Below the pieces are notes generated by a model. That model saw only the letters and a program-made list of their open reading frames with translations. It was not told where the DNA came from and made no database searches. Positions 38,041-49,600 of a DNA stretch of 64,000 nucleotides are shown here, in pieces. The translations under genes were made by a program, and so were the position numbers. This DNA is from Ursus arctos. Its lineage: Eukaryota; Chordata; Mammalia; Carnivora; Ursidae. Each line of letters starts with the position of its first letter. Within the stretch, counting starts at the first letter, position 1. The DNA is taken from the NCBI RefSeq assembly GCF_023065955.2, contig NW_026622997.1, forward strand, positions 10,526,001 through 10,590,000, written 5' to 3'.

Positions 38041-38495
38041 ATTTGGGAAGAGGACTTTAATATAAATACTAATTTATAATGGATTATTATAATATAAATA
38101 GCAGAGAGAAGAGCAAGAAGGGAAACTGTGGAGGAAACTCCAAGGTAAATCTGGTCAGTTCTGGGAGAACCTAGGGATTTCCCGATGGGGGTTTGCAGGC
38201 AGCAAGAACTGGGGCTGAAGGGGTGTGGCTGGAGGGTCTGAGGGCACAGTCAGTGAGCAGCTGACTTAATTCAAGGAGAAGGCCAGAGCGGGGTGGAACG
38301 CTAAGTAGCCTGCAGCAAAAGGAATTTAAGCTGCTAGACTATGAAGAAAAACTTCCCCAAAGTATTCCGCGTCATAATGAGGCTTTCTACTGGGGGTTAT
38401 TTTGAAGAATTCAATAAGACTTACAGGATTAAATTGGCATAGAGGCAGGAGAAAGCAAAAATAATACCTCACGTTAGGTAAGAGGCAGGTAGTGG
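38041..38495. other. Intergenic, no recognised feature
   Basis: AT-rich then mixed composition; nothing supported. Confidence 0.4.
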
Positions 38496-38499
38496 GAAA

Positions 38500-38680
38500 A
38501 CGCTTTACCTGTTATCTCATCCGAAACAAAATACAGCCCAAGGAGGTAGGTATGATTATCCCCATTTTACAGAGGAGAAAATGGGGGTTGAGTAATCCAG
38601 CCAAGACTAGGCAGCTGGTAACAGGTTTTTTGGCCCCACAGTCCTCACTCTAAAGGCCATGTCCTTCCAGGATGAGAATC
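38500..38680 (-). mobile_element. MIR SINE
   Basis: 'gctttacctgttatctcatc', 'ggaggtaggtatgattatccccattttacagagga' and 'ggcagctggtaacagg' are MIR in reverse. It is the last clear interspersed repeat before the repeat-poor NRN1 domain. Confidence 0.88.
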
Positions 38681-41600
38681 TGGATGGGAATGTTACCCTT
38701 CCTCTTCACGCCATGGGGCTCAAGTGGGCAGGGCTGGGCAGGGTTTCTTTATTCCCGCGTTGGGGTTTGAGGCTGAGGTTGGGGCCCTAACATCAAGGAA
38801 GGGTCCCTGGGAGACACTGTTCTTCTAGGGGGAGGAGGAACAACCTATAGCATTACAAAGTTCACCCATACCCACCCCCACCCCCGCTTGAGGGGGCAGG
38901 GCTTGCCAGGCGGCGAACCCTGGGTCTTGCTCCAGCCACACAGCAGACATCCTCACTGCCCCCTCCCCACACTTTATTTTCACAGTAGGGGCAAGGGAGG
39001 AGGGAAGCAACGCTTTGGAGTGGTGAGACAAGTGGACCTTTTCTCTGGTCCCATGGGACCAGACAGCAGACTGTTCCAGAGAGTGGACGCCTCCAGGACT
39101 GCCCGCACCCAGCCTGGAGCTGCCGGGGCGCAGAGCCTTGTGTGTGCGGGGGAGTGGGACGGGGAGAGAACGTTTGGAGACCTTCCCAGAAGCAGCTCTG
39201 CCTGGATCTGAAGGAGTTTCAGGAAGAGGGAAAGGGGAAAAGGCTTTGTGTCGTCTCAGCCGTCTGATGTCCCCAGGGACGCGCTCCGGTGTGTGAAGGG
39301 AGCCTGTGCTCCCGCCCATCACGAACCTCACTTAGGCCTGCCCAGCCCATAGGCTCGGAGGCACGGTGATGACTGTGGCCCTACTTTTGAGGCTCCAGCT
39401 GGAGTGAAATAATCTCTGGATCCACAGAAAGAGAATCTGCATGGTGGTCCTTGGGCTCATTTGCTTCTCTGAGACTCCTGAACGAAAATCAGTCCCAATT
39501 TCTTCCCTGTCCTCCACACCTCCTCCGCAACTTTACCATCTCCACCTCGAAGTTTCTCCATCATCTCATTCTGTGTTTAAGATGATTGCTTCCCTCTGGT
39601 CCCTCTGCTGACTCTATTTCTGGATGTTTTCCCCATCTTCCTCTGCATCCCCATTTTCCAGGCCCTCTTTCTCTTGCCGTCTCCTTGTTCCCTCTACTTC
39701 CCCCTCCCAAGGGTTCTGGAGCTGACCTCTTGGACATTTTCACGAAGATAACCAAATATTACACTCAAGTGAACTTCTGCGTCTTGAATCTGCTTGAGCT
39801 GGGAGTGGAGTGAAGGAGGGCACTTCTGCAATCCCAACAAGTTGTCAGAGGCTGGGAGCCAGCGCTGGTGGGCCACGTGGCAATGGGCCGTGCAAGAGCT
39901 AGGGATGCTGCTGCGAGAAGTGGATGTTGGTATGACCATTTCCTTGGTGCCCGAAACCCACTCGGTTCCCCGCCCCCATCTGGGTGAGGGGTGTGCGCGC
40001 CCTGGTTAATATCTCCCGGAGCTGGGAACCCGGCTTACTGCTTAAAAACAACATCAACCAACATATGGAGATGTCATCATGATTAAACAGCGCATTATAG
40101 TCGAAGACGGCGCGATAATAATCTAAACAATCACAAGAAGAAGAAATGCTCTCTAACGAGCCAGATGCGGCAGCCTGTGTTTCCGAGACTCGCGGCCCTG
40201 CGTTCCTGGGGCTCCCTCCAAGCGCACGTGCTGGTGGTGCCGGCCTAAGACAGGGCAAAGGAGTCCCCAGCGCGGCATCAAGCTTTCTCGAGGCACCCCC
40301 AGGAGGATCTGGGAAAGGGCGGAGTGGGGGCGTGGAAGGACGTGGCGGTGGAGCGCCCTCCTTCTGGGGAGGCTGTTGGAGCCGCAGGAGGACGGGGTTC
40401 CTTGAGAAGAACCTTGTTGGGAGAGCAAAGGAGCCCGCGTTCCCAATCCTCCCCGCCCCGTCGCCTCTGTCCCTTCCCTCAGCTTCGCCTCCTCCCAGAC
40501 CCCGAAGGAGACGGATTTCCAGGTGGGAAACCCGCGCTGCTAGGGGAGGGGCATCCTCCGTGTGTCGCGGAGAGCTCCCTCCCCCAAATCCTGGGGAGAA
40601 CGATGCGTGCGTTTTCCTTTGGCTAGCAAGGGGCCCAGTTGTGTGCACCGGTTCGCCCCCAGGTTTCCTTGGGAAAGATATCGACAGGAGGCGGCGGGCT
40701 CTCCAGGCTAAAATGATAGAAGACCCTCCCTCTTTCCCCTGTTCTCCTCCCCTTCATTAAATAGATTTCGTATTTAAAATAGTCTCAGACATTTTAATTT
40801 GAATTCCAGGTATTGAGCTTGGGTTAGAATCATCCTACTTATACTTGGACAGAAAATAACGACTGAAACGAAATGATCAAAACCAAACGCTATTTTCCCA
40901 AACAACCAACGTTCCCTGTGGGTGACCACTCCGCGCAGGCAGGGAGGATCTCCTTTGCTTTTGGCTGATAATAGGGGATCGACGGAGGAGGGGCTGGGTG
41001 GGGGGTGGCGGGTGAAACTATTCCCAGGAGTGTCCCGCGCGGCGCGTGCGTGAACTGGCCGCCGTAATATATGCTGCCATTAAGAATCCGGGCAGCTTCT
41101 AGCGCTCGGGGCGCAGGGACGCATGTGTTGCTGGAATTCAATCCGTGGGGGGAATGCAGATTGGGCTGCGACCTACTGGGTTTGATTTATGAACTGTTAC
41201 TCTAGCGATTGTTTACACATTGCATTTGAGAGCCCCCGCGCACCCTCCGGGCGGCAGCTAGCTCGCTCCGCGGCGCGGGAACCGCCACAGCTCCAGGGGC
41301 TCCACCAGTCCTCCACCCTCCACCAGTTCTCCACCCCCACCCGGGGCTCCCCCGCAGCTCCCTTCCACCTTCACCTTCTCCTAGAAATCAGGTTTCGATT
41401 TCTTTGAACCCAGAGACTTACGCTCGGTTCTCCCTCCCCCAGCCTGCTCCAGTTCCTGCGGCCTTGGACCCCGGTCTCCTCTGCTCGTGTTTACTCTCGA
41501 ATGTTTACTTCTCCGTAAGGCCATGCGGGGCCTATAAATAGGAGAGGTGGAAGCAGCTCGACTGCCAGATCAATAGGGCCCCGTCTCCTCGCCATTTCAG

Positions 41601-42090
41601 CTGAGCTGTCTTATTAATTATGAAACGATTCACCTGATCCCTGCCAGGGACCACAGCCTCTCCTCGGCCCCTCTGCTAGAGCCCTTAATGGCGGTTCGTT
41701 CGCAAGCTGCCTCTGGCCACAGCAGAGGAAGAGGCGAATCGTGGTTAGGATTCGGCCTGCACAGATCGTGGTTAGGGCTCCGGCCCGCTTGAGGCGGGGG
41801 CCGCAGGCTGGGCGCTAGCCTTGGGCCTGCGTGTGTTTTCTTGAGCAAGTCCAATTACCCGGAACCTCACCTAGAAAAGATCTCTGCTTTTTATTTAAGA
41901 ATACAACTTCCTCTTTCTCTTCTTTAAGTAAGAAGTGAAAAGTGGCAAAGTGACCTAGTTGAAGAGGGTCTGCTAGAAAATGGTAGGTTATCAACGCTTG
42001 CGAACAGGTGCATGTATCCTCCGGTGTCACGTGTCCCTAGGGGTAACCCCGGGCACTGGGCCAAGAAAGCAGGCTTGGGGCAGGAAACAA
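38680..42090. other. GC-rich, repeat-poor downstream flank of NRN1
   Basis: No gene is recognised here. From about 39900 to 41700 the DNA is CpG-rich and interrupted by AT-rich islands at 40040-40146, 40750-40905, 41155-41225 and 41590-41640. These carry homeodomain-like ATTA/TAAT cores, a forkhead TGTTTAC (41210-41216) and an E-box CACCTG (41631-41636). This pattern is typical of conserved regulatory DNA. ORFs up to 249 codons run through it on both strands but show only proline-, arginine- and glycine-rich low-complexity translation. Confidence 0.5.
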
Positions 42091-42095
42091 ACGAC

Positions 42096-43060
42096 ACCCC
42101 CATTTCAAACAATAACTTTTATTTTATACTTCTCTATACTTTGTAGCAAATCTTTTTTTGCTGAATTTAATTTATAATAAACTTTTTAAATTACATCTCT
42201 CTCTTTTTTTTAAAATCAAGGCTCTTTTATGTCAAAATCTTTTTTTAACTATATTTTAGATTAACATTTAACATCCCCCCCTTGTGATCTATACCGTTGG
42301 ATATTCAGGTATTACTGTGTGTGTAACAGCTAAAACAAGAGGGAAAATAAAGGCAGTGGACTTGGAAAGATGCATTGACAACAGCAGGTAAAGCTTAACC
42401 TCTCAGTGACTTTAGCAGCGATTCTTCTGGAAGCCTTTACCTAGACACCCGAGATTTCCTCAATCCCTTCCCTCTGTCCCTCCTATCCTTAAACCACAAA
42501 GCCAACAATCTATGCTTTTACTTTCCTCGAGGAGAAATGTGCAGTGGAAATGATCAAAACAAGATACTGTGGAAGAAAGACGTGAGCGTGACTTATTCAC
42601 CATATGCTTTCCTCGTGGACATCTCTCTTGAATTCATTCCCCTGGCCTTCTCCTCTCCTCTCTTTCCTATTAGGAGGAGCCCATCATTTGTCATGTATTA
42701 ACATGATTAATATAGTAGGTGGCCCAGGGCCGTTCCTGAGATTCTTGTGCCAAGAAATAAAAATTAAAAAAAAAAATGGGGTGGGTTTGCCGTTTTCTTA
42801 TTTTTGTGTGAAGACGGACTAAAGCTGAGGTCCGATTTTGGCTGTGCTTGCTTGCTCACTGATTGGTAACATTTGGCAAATAAAACACAAGAAATCAAAC
42901 GAAATCAAAAGGAGAATCAGGATTTCCCACAATCCTATATGAGTGTTTTCAGCATCACAGAGAATCACAACGTCCCCAAAGAACGAATGGATCTTCCTCT
43001 CGATTTCCGGGAGCATGGAGTGAGTGTGGGTGGGTGCGCGGGGGGAGCCGGCCCCCGCGC
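42096..43060 (-). other. NRN1: NRN1 3' untranslated region
   Basis: About 960 bases lie between the NRN1 stop and the first good poly(A) signal. The stretch is AT-rich in its distal half and free of recognisable interspersed repeats, which fits a conserved 3' UTR. The exact cleavage site is inferred. A weaker ATTAAA lies at 42166-42171 and could give a slightly shorter form. Confidence 0.75.
42118..42123 (-). terminator. NRN1: NRN1 polyadenylation signal AATAAA
   Basis: Read on the minus strand, AATAAA is followed after about 20 bases by a GGGGGTGTCGTTTGTTT stretch, a typical GU-rich downstream element. It is the first AATAAA after the NRN1 stop codon, and the resulting UTR length fits the gene. 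Cleavage is expected at about 42095-42108. Confidence 0.75.
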
Positions 43061-43289
43061 TCAGAAGGAAAGCCAAGTTGCTAAAGCTGCCGAGAGAGAC
43101 ACCAGGAGCACGGGGAGCGCCGGGAGCAGGGACCCCGCCGCCCCGTTGCCGCTGCCGCAGAGTTCGAATAAGCTGCCTTGGATGTTGAGGTTTTTGGATT
43201 CTTTTCTCAGTTTATCCCACATATCTTTCGCCCCTTCCTGGCAATCCGTAAGGGCTGTGACCGTGCAGCTGTGGAAATCCTCCCAGTAT
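43061..43289 (-). CDS. NRN1: NRN1 coding exon 3 (C-terminal core, GPI signal, stop)
   Basis: This exon encodes the end of codon 67 through residue 142 and the TGA stop at 43061-43063. It carries cysteines 75, 83 and 111 and the family segment [20 protein letters not shown] helical charged stretch (residues 86-100, [12 protein letters not shown]) follows. The small-residue run GSGNGAAG comes next and fits a GPI omega site at about Gly116. The last 20 or so residues are hydrophobic, ending ATWLSF, as expected for a tail removed on GPI transfer. The acceptor is TTCCTCGCCAG, directly above 43289. The exon sits in CpG-rich DNA that continues into intron 2. Confidence 0.97.
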
Positions 43290-46200
43290 CTGGCGAGGAA
43301 CAGAACAAAACGGAAGAAGCAGGTTGACTTGGGGCGCGACGAGGACCCAGGCCTGCACCCCTGAGCCTCCCCCCGTCGCGGCCTCCGCAAACCTCTTTGG
43401 GAGCCCCCCCCTCCCCACCTCCTCTCCACCCGCCCGGCGCCAAACCTCGGCCCACTCTGGAAGCTGTCGTCTGAGGGCAGAGGCCGCCCCCTGCGGCGTC
43501 TGGTTTCTCTTTCCCGCTCCCCGGCGGGGACCCGGCAGCCGGGAGCCGGGCCGCACCCGCTGCGCGGCGCTGGCACCTCGGCCTGCGCAAACAGATTGCT
43601 CGTCCTCCTCGGGGAAAGCTAGGAAAACAGTGCTAAGCCTTGCAAGCTGCCGCCCATTAATGCCTCTTAGCTTGCAAGATGGGTTACTTGCTCAGAGCAC
43701 GGCCCGCCCCTCTTGGCTTCTCACTTTCTCCTCCCCCTCGTCCCTTCTGTGTCCCACCCCCCCCTCCTCGCTGCGGTACTCTCTCGCCTTCGCCCGCACT
43801 CTCCCTCCTCCCTTCCTTTTGTTTCCCGTTCTCCGATTTTCCCCTCCTTTCCTCTTCCCTTCTTTGTCTTCCTCCGTTTCCCTCCCCTCGGTTTTCCTCT
43901 GTTCGGTTCCTCACTTCCTCTTCCTCCTCCTCTCCCCCTCCTCTTCGGCCCTCCGTGGCCCCTGGCCTCGCTCTCCACAGTCCCCCGGCTCAGCTTCGGT
44001 CCGGAGACTCCTGCCTGCCTCTCCCCTCCCCGAGTCGGTGAGTGTGGGTGCCCTGGGGCCAGCTCTGTAGCCACCTCCTGCTTTTGCAAATCTTCGTGCT
44101 CCCGGCCCTGCGCACTCGGTCCCTCCTCTTCTCCCCCTCCAGAGTCATTCGTGGGCTTGGACCCCTTGAAGGCTCCTCCCCACGGCCTTTCGGGTGTAGT
44201 GTGCAGCCCCCCAGGCCGGGACTCCGGTGCCGCCGCGGTGCCCACCCCTGCCAGCCTTCCAGGGACCCCGCTCCCTGTCCTCACTCCCCGCCTCTTCCCG
44301 GAGACCCGCGCCTTCTTCCTCAGCCACTTCCTCTCCCTGGACTCAGCTCCTAGCCCCGCCCCCACAACCTTCAACCAACCTGTCCTTTTTTATTTGTCCC
44401 CCTTTCTTCCGAGAACCCAAAATAGATCCAGAGACTAAATATAATTCCAACCCGTGATCGATTCCTGGGGCGCTGTCTCCTTTCGGTGCTGGGTCGATCC
44501 GTGCGTCTCGGTAACTCCGGGCTGGCTCCCACTTCACCCGGGCCTTTAGCGCCAGGTCACTAGCGACCGCCCTCCACGCAATTTGGTTGTATTTTCTCCT
44601 ATCTCTCCCTCTTCTCGCTCGCCTGGACTGTAAGTACGTTGAAGGCAAGCACCATGTTTGATTTACCCGTTTCCACTCCCACCCCATCCTCTGGCTAATA
44701 GCAAAGATATAAATGCTTGTTGGATTGCTTTGAGCTCTGGCTGTTTTCTAACGACCTTTGTGAGTCTCTAATTTATGAGGACCAGGGAGCCTGGAGCATA
44801 GGGCTTCCAGGTTCCTCAATGCATAATAAATAGCAAGATTTACAGAAATTAAGAGGTGGAGGGGTAGCTCTCTGCTGTCATTGCACCTCCCAGAGGAAAT
44901 CTAAATCTCTCCTTTTCTTCATGCATGTCCAGATGGGGACAGGACCCTCCTGGAAGACGAATATGATGAAAAAGGACAAATATCCACATGGAACTGAGAG
45001 ATGGTGGGCTTTAGCAGAGTGTCGAGCAACCGGTACCATTAATGAAGTGGGAGCCCAGACCCAGCAGTGGCCTGCAGCCTCTGGGGGAGGGGGGTTCCTC
45101 CTCACTTCCATCCTCCAGGACCAAGTCCTACTAAAAAATTAAAAGAACTTGGAATAACTGAATTCTGGTAAATAATAGAATATTTGGGAGCTGATCTATA
45201 TCTAACCTTTTGTCAAGCTTGGTAGATATATTCTTACCTATCATCAGACATTTGGAATTAAAGTAGGTGGGTATGGAACCCCGATCCAGCCTTCTGTCCC
45301 TTTTCTGATCAGAAAGTACCAGCTACCTAGCGGCTGTGGCTTTTGGTGGACACCAGGGTATTTAGGAAAGTGTGTGGCCAAATTGACCCCAATTTAATTC
45401 CTCATAATTTAAACAAATAAACACCCTCTCCCCAGGAATTAGGGAGAGAGCGGGACTTCATTGTATACCAAGGATGGTGCAGAAAATGGTTTCTTCAACC
45501 TTTGGGGAATAAGGAACACCTCTTGCCTTGGCTTTTTGGTAAGGGCCATTATTGGGTGAGGGGTGGGAGTTATAGCTCTTTTAGAAAAATAAAATAAAGT
45601 AAAATAAAATAAGTGAGTGAGGGGTGTGTGTGTTGCAGAGGATGGAGGTACTTCTCAGATACGCAGCAGCTAAAATGTCACTGGTCTTCCAATAGTAAGG
45701 CTCTCTCCTAGTTACCACCTTTGCGAGTGGGAGCAGTGCTTTTCAGCCAAGCTCTGGGAAAAGCCACTGCCAGGAACTCCTTCCTAGCCCTTAGCTGCCC
45801 TGGCCTTGGCATACCCAGCAGATGCAGAGAGGAAGGGGGGGCGAGGGGATGGCTATCAGAAACCTAGAATCTGCCACAAACTCAGCAGAGATGGTCACCA
45901 GATGCCCAGGACATACTTTTCTTGGGCAAAATCATTGGCACAAAACAAAATATTCTTTCAGCCTCTTCTCTTAGAAAGAGAAAGAGGGACCTGCGCTCCC
46001 TTGCCTACACTGGAATGTTCTTGGTGTGTAGTGGAAGGGGGTTTTATTAGGGGAAATGGACAAAACAAGCGAGTGGCTTTGACTTTTCCTTTATGCAAAC
46101 CTAGTATTTCCTAAAATGCTCCTCAAACCAAAACCAACTGTTCTTCAGAGAGTACTCAGCAGTCCACTCATTCACGCAGGAAAAAGAAAAAAAGAAAAAA

Positions 46201-46550
46201 AGAATGATGAAGACTGCCTCAAAGTAGAGCGAGGAACTGCTAGCAGTTGTCTCTGCCCCTCGCTCCGGGTTCCAGCGCGCTGAGTGCCCGTGCCTCTGTG
46301 GCTGCGGGCGAGGAGGCGCAGGGCTGGGCCTGGCTCCCGCGTGGGAGGGTCCTCCTCTGCCCATCTCAGGCCACAGGATCCCCTTGGCCAGAGCAGACCC
46401 CGGCCGAGGCCTGAGGGCGAACGTCCAAAGCCCAGCACGCACTGCTTGGCGCTGGTGGGGAATTCAGAGCGCAGGCCCGCAGGCAAGCCCTCTCCGACCT
46501 CAGCAGCGCCCCCCAGAACAGAAACCCAGCAGGCCAAAGAGGACACTTAC
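43290..46550 (-). other. NRN1: NRN1 intron 2
   Basis: A 3261-bp phase-2 intron. The part next to exon 3 (43290-44560) is very GC- and pyrimidine-rich and produces long spurious ORFs on both strands. The middle is AT-richer. The only repeat I see is a short L2-like piece at about 44620-44735. A GC-rich zone returns at 46250-46550 before exon 2. Confidence 0.85.
44620..44735 (+). mobile_element. LINE L2 3'-end relic in NRN1 intron 2
   Basis: The pattern 'gactgtaag...ttgaaggcaagcacc...ataaatgcttgttgga' matches the L2 tail theme (active-gene-desk phrase: 'aagctccatgagggcaggga ... AATAAATGTTTGTTGAATGA'). It is short and diverged, an old insertion. Confidence 0.5.
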
Positions 46551-46695
46551 GTGCACACGGTCTTGATGTTCGTCTTGTCGTCCAGGCCCTGCGGGTAGTT
46601 GGCCATGCTGTCGCCCAGCTTGAGCAAACAGTCCGAAAAGCCCTTAAAGACCGCATCACACTTGCCCGCTGCTCTCACGGCCTGCACCAGGTACG
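46551..46695 (-). CDS. NRN1: NRN1 coding exon 2 (end of signal peptide, N-terminal cysteine core)
   Basis: This exon encodes residues 19-67, from the end of the signal peptide through the first half of the mature domain. Mature neuritin is expected to begin around Ala28, just before the GKC motif. Cysteines 31, 41 and 66 lie here, along with the family segments [19 protein letters not shown] and [16 protein letters not shown]. The acceptor is CCCCGCAG at 46696-46703, and the donor GTAAGT is at 46545-46550. The exon ends on the second base of a Thr codon, so intron 2 is phase 2. No stop or indel is seen. Confidence 0.97.
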
Positions 46696-49600
46696 CTGCG
46701 GGGAGGAGGGGACACCGGTCAGCAGCGTCGCGACCCTGCCCTGCAGCCCCGCGGCCCGCCAGCCCCAGACTCGACGCCCAGCCTCGCGGGGCGCCAGTGT
46801 TAAAGGTGAATGAAAATCGTGGCCCAAGAATGACTGACCCGCCGCCAACTACAGTCTTGTGCAGACAGTCTGCGTGTGAGCGGGTGCGGGAGGGGGAGGC
46901 GAGTCCATTCCTTTCCTGCAGCTCCCTCCCGCATCTCGTTCTGCATCTTTTTCTGTTTCCATCGCCCCCTCTTCTCACCTCCCCCGTCTCTTTTATTTCT
47001 CTCTTTCTCCTCACTCCCTCCTTCGTTTCCCAACACTTCCCCAGCAAGTCCGTCCTAGCTCTCGGCGTGCAATCTTGCATTTGTGAGGTGACAGAGGGGG
47101 TAACGACAGCAGAGTGAGGGGGCGAGGAAGGGGTGAGGAGGCGGGAAAGCATGGGGCCACGCAGCTGAACCTCAGGCCATGTCGTGTGAGAAAGCCTCGG
47201 CCGGCGCCCGGTGCTTGGTGGGTGCTTAGCAAACATTGCTGAATGACTAAATTAATAAAGTCTCTGGAAGCCAGCAGCAGCCATCGAAATGGATTGTTTC
47301 ATTATAAAACTGATTGCCTACCGTGGAGTATGTGTTCCGAGTGAGATCCTCGCAGGCACCCTCCCCACCCCACTAGAGAAAGAGCAGCCTTGGTGTCCAG
47401 AGATTGGGCGGGGGGGGGGGGGTGACCAGTGGTCGGGGCACTCAGGGCCGGGCAGAGTCACGACTGTGTTGGCACGGGTGACCCTGGGTTACCTCTGCGG
47501 GGGCCAAATTCGTGAACCTCTGTCCGCGGTTCAGCTCACCACACACCCCGAAAAACCAGCCACCAATCCGCCTGCAGCGGGTGGGATCTTTCCTCTCCAG
47601 GCTCTAACCCAGAAGGGCCCAGGTGGCAGTCGCCCGGGGCTCTTGGCCTTTAGCTCCGGGTTCCCTCCAGGGGGTGAGGCGGGGCGGAGGGCGGGAGAGC
47701 CGCCGGGACCAAGACAGGAGAGGAGAGGAAGGAGGGAGGTAACCTAAGCGGCACCGAAGTCCTCGCTCCCGGCCTCGGGGCGGTTAAACCCCACGGCGCC
47801 GGACTGCCGCTGCCAAGGCCATTTCTCTCCACCCCAAGGCCAACGAAGCAGGCTAAACGTTTGCTGGCGCTCGGCCGAAAGCCCGCCAAGGGGCCAGGAG
47901 GGGCGCAAGAACCATTGATCCGCGCGGTTGGGGCTAGGGGAGCAGAGGGAAGGGGCAAATCCTCTCAGAATTGAAATCAGCCTCCAGGACCCAGGACCCA
48001 CGACCCTGAGTGCCGGCTCCTTCAGAGCGGTGTTCTGGCCTCCAGGGCTTGTGTGTGAATGTCTCCGAAGAGGACCGTACACCTCACTGCCCCCACCACC
48101 CCCGGCCCCTGGTCCCCGAGAGCCGGGCCAGACGCAGACAAGAAGGAAGGTGACCGAACCTGCAGCAGCCTCCGAGAGCTCCCCGTTTGCAAATTGCTGC
48201 AGGAAGAGTGAGGCGGGCCTTGCGCTTTCTAATCCGGAACGGGAAGCTCCGGGGAAGGGACTAAGGTTAACTTCCACCTCGGCTCCGGCAGATACGTAAA
48301 CCTTCATGAATCTCCCTCCCCCATCCCCGAGAAATATTAAAAGCCCTTGCGACTGCAATATCAAATAGAACATTGAGATAGAATAAACGAATCTTTGTTC
48401 TACTACAATGCAGGCACAATGAAATGAACCCTACACAGCCTCCTCTATAATGCATGCCACGAATGCAGCTTTGCAGCCTCTAACCGAAGTAAAATACAGT
48501 CCCTCTTCCCATCCCCCACCCAGCTCCCCGTCTGTCCTTACCCTTTACCTCCACCCCCAAAACTCAGGGGCGAAAAAGTAGCCCCTAAGATGCACCGACA
48601 ATATTTTAAAGGGGGAATTGGGGCTCGCCGGGGGCGGGAAGCGCTCCTGTCACGTTATCTTTGCGGGCGTTGCTGGAGGAGAAGACCCTCCACACCGCGC
48701 ATGTGTGAGTGTGTGCGTGTGTAAAATAAGAAGTCGTGAAAAAATTTTTTTTTCGCGACTATAACTGCTTCGTCTCTAGTTGGGTGTGGGAGGACCGGAG
48801 CTTGCGCGCGGGACGTGTTTTGAAGTTCATGCATCCGAGCAGGTCACAGCCCGTGCGACCCTCGCTGTCCTTCCTGAACCCGGCTTCAGCGAGGCTCGGG
48901 CGGGTGACCTGGGCTCCTTCCCTCTCCTCTCCGGTGTCTGCGTCTTGTGCCTTTTCTATCCGTTCATTCATTCGTTCGACCTTTCATTCATTTCAAACTT
49001 CCTCCCGCGTGTCTTCATTTGCGTTCACCACCCTCTCCATCTCCTCGTCCCTTCCCAACCCCCACTTTTGTTGCCAAATGTCAATGATTTGGGACAGCTC
49101 CCAGCCATGAATTAAAAATTGAGGCTCCGGTGCGGGAAAGGGCAGACATTCGGGAACAAACATGCTCAATTTCAATTCCACAGCCAACAAATGGTCATTT
49201 TCCGACCGAGGTTAATGTGTTCCAATCCTATCCCGCATGCACAATCGCTTTTTTTTTTTTAAACCCCTCCTCAGTAAGGTTATTTCCCTCCAGGAAAACA
49301 GAGCCCCAAACCTGCTCCACTTAAAATCCCTATATCAAAAATAACTGCTGTCTCTTGCTCTCTAAAAATATGCAGGCTAATTGCAAAATGCCACATTCAC
49401 TTACTTTCCACATTTAAGGGATTTGCTGCAGTTATAATTATTTACTTTTATTGAATCTCTTTGCACTAATGTCAAAGATTCAAAAGAACTAGATTCAAAA
49501 TATCAAGTCATTTCTTAGAATTAAAGGAAAACGCCAACATCCTGCACAGAGTCTAAAATCCCTGTAATGTTCATGCAAAAAAAAAAATCACATACACAAA

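Noticed and set aside
39899..40760. Long overlapping ORFs on both strands (249 and 204 codons)
   Set aside because: They lie in CpG-rich DNA where stops are rare. The translations are Pro/Arg/Gly-rich, overlap each other on opposite strands and show no domain, splice context or conserved motif.
43324..44438. ORFs of 217-248 codons on both strands in NRN1 intron 2
   Set aside because: They arise from a pyrimidine-rich (CTCC/TTCC) stretch, giving Ser/Pro/Leu or Glu/Gly/Arg low-complexity peptides. They overlap in several frames and the real NRN1 exon lies beside them.
46547..47236. 229-codon minus-strand ORF containing NRN1 exon 2
   Set aside because: Only the last 49 codons (46551-46695) are NRN1. 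The rest is read-through into intron 1, shown by the CCCCGCAG acceptor and by the neuritin sequence beginning exactly there.
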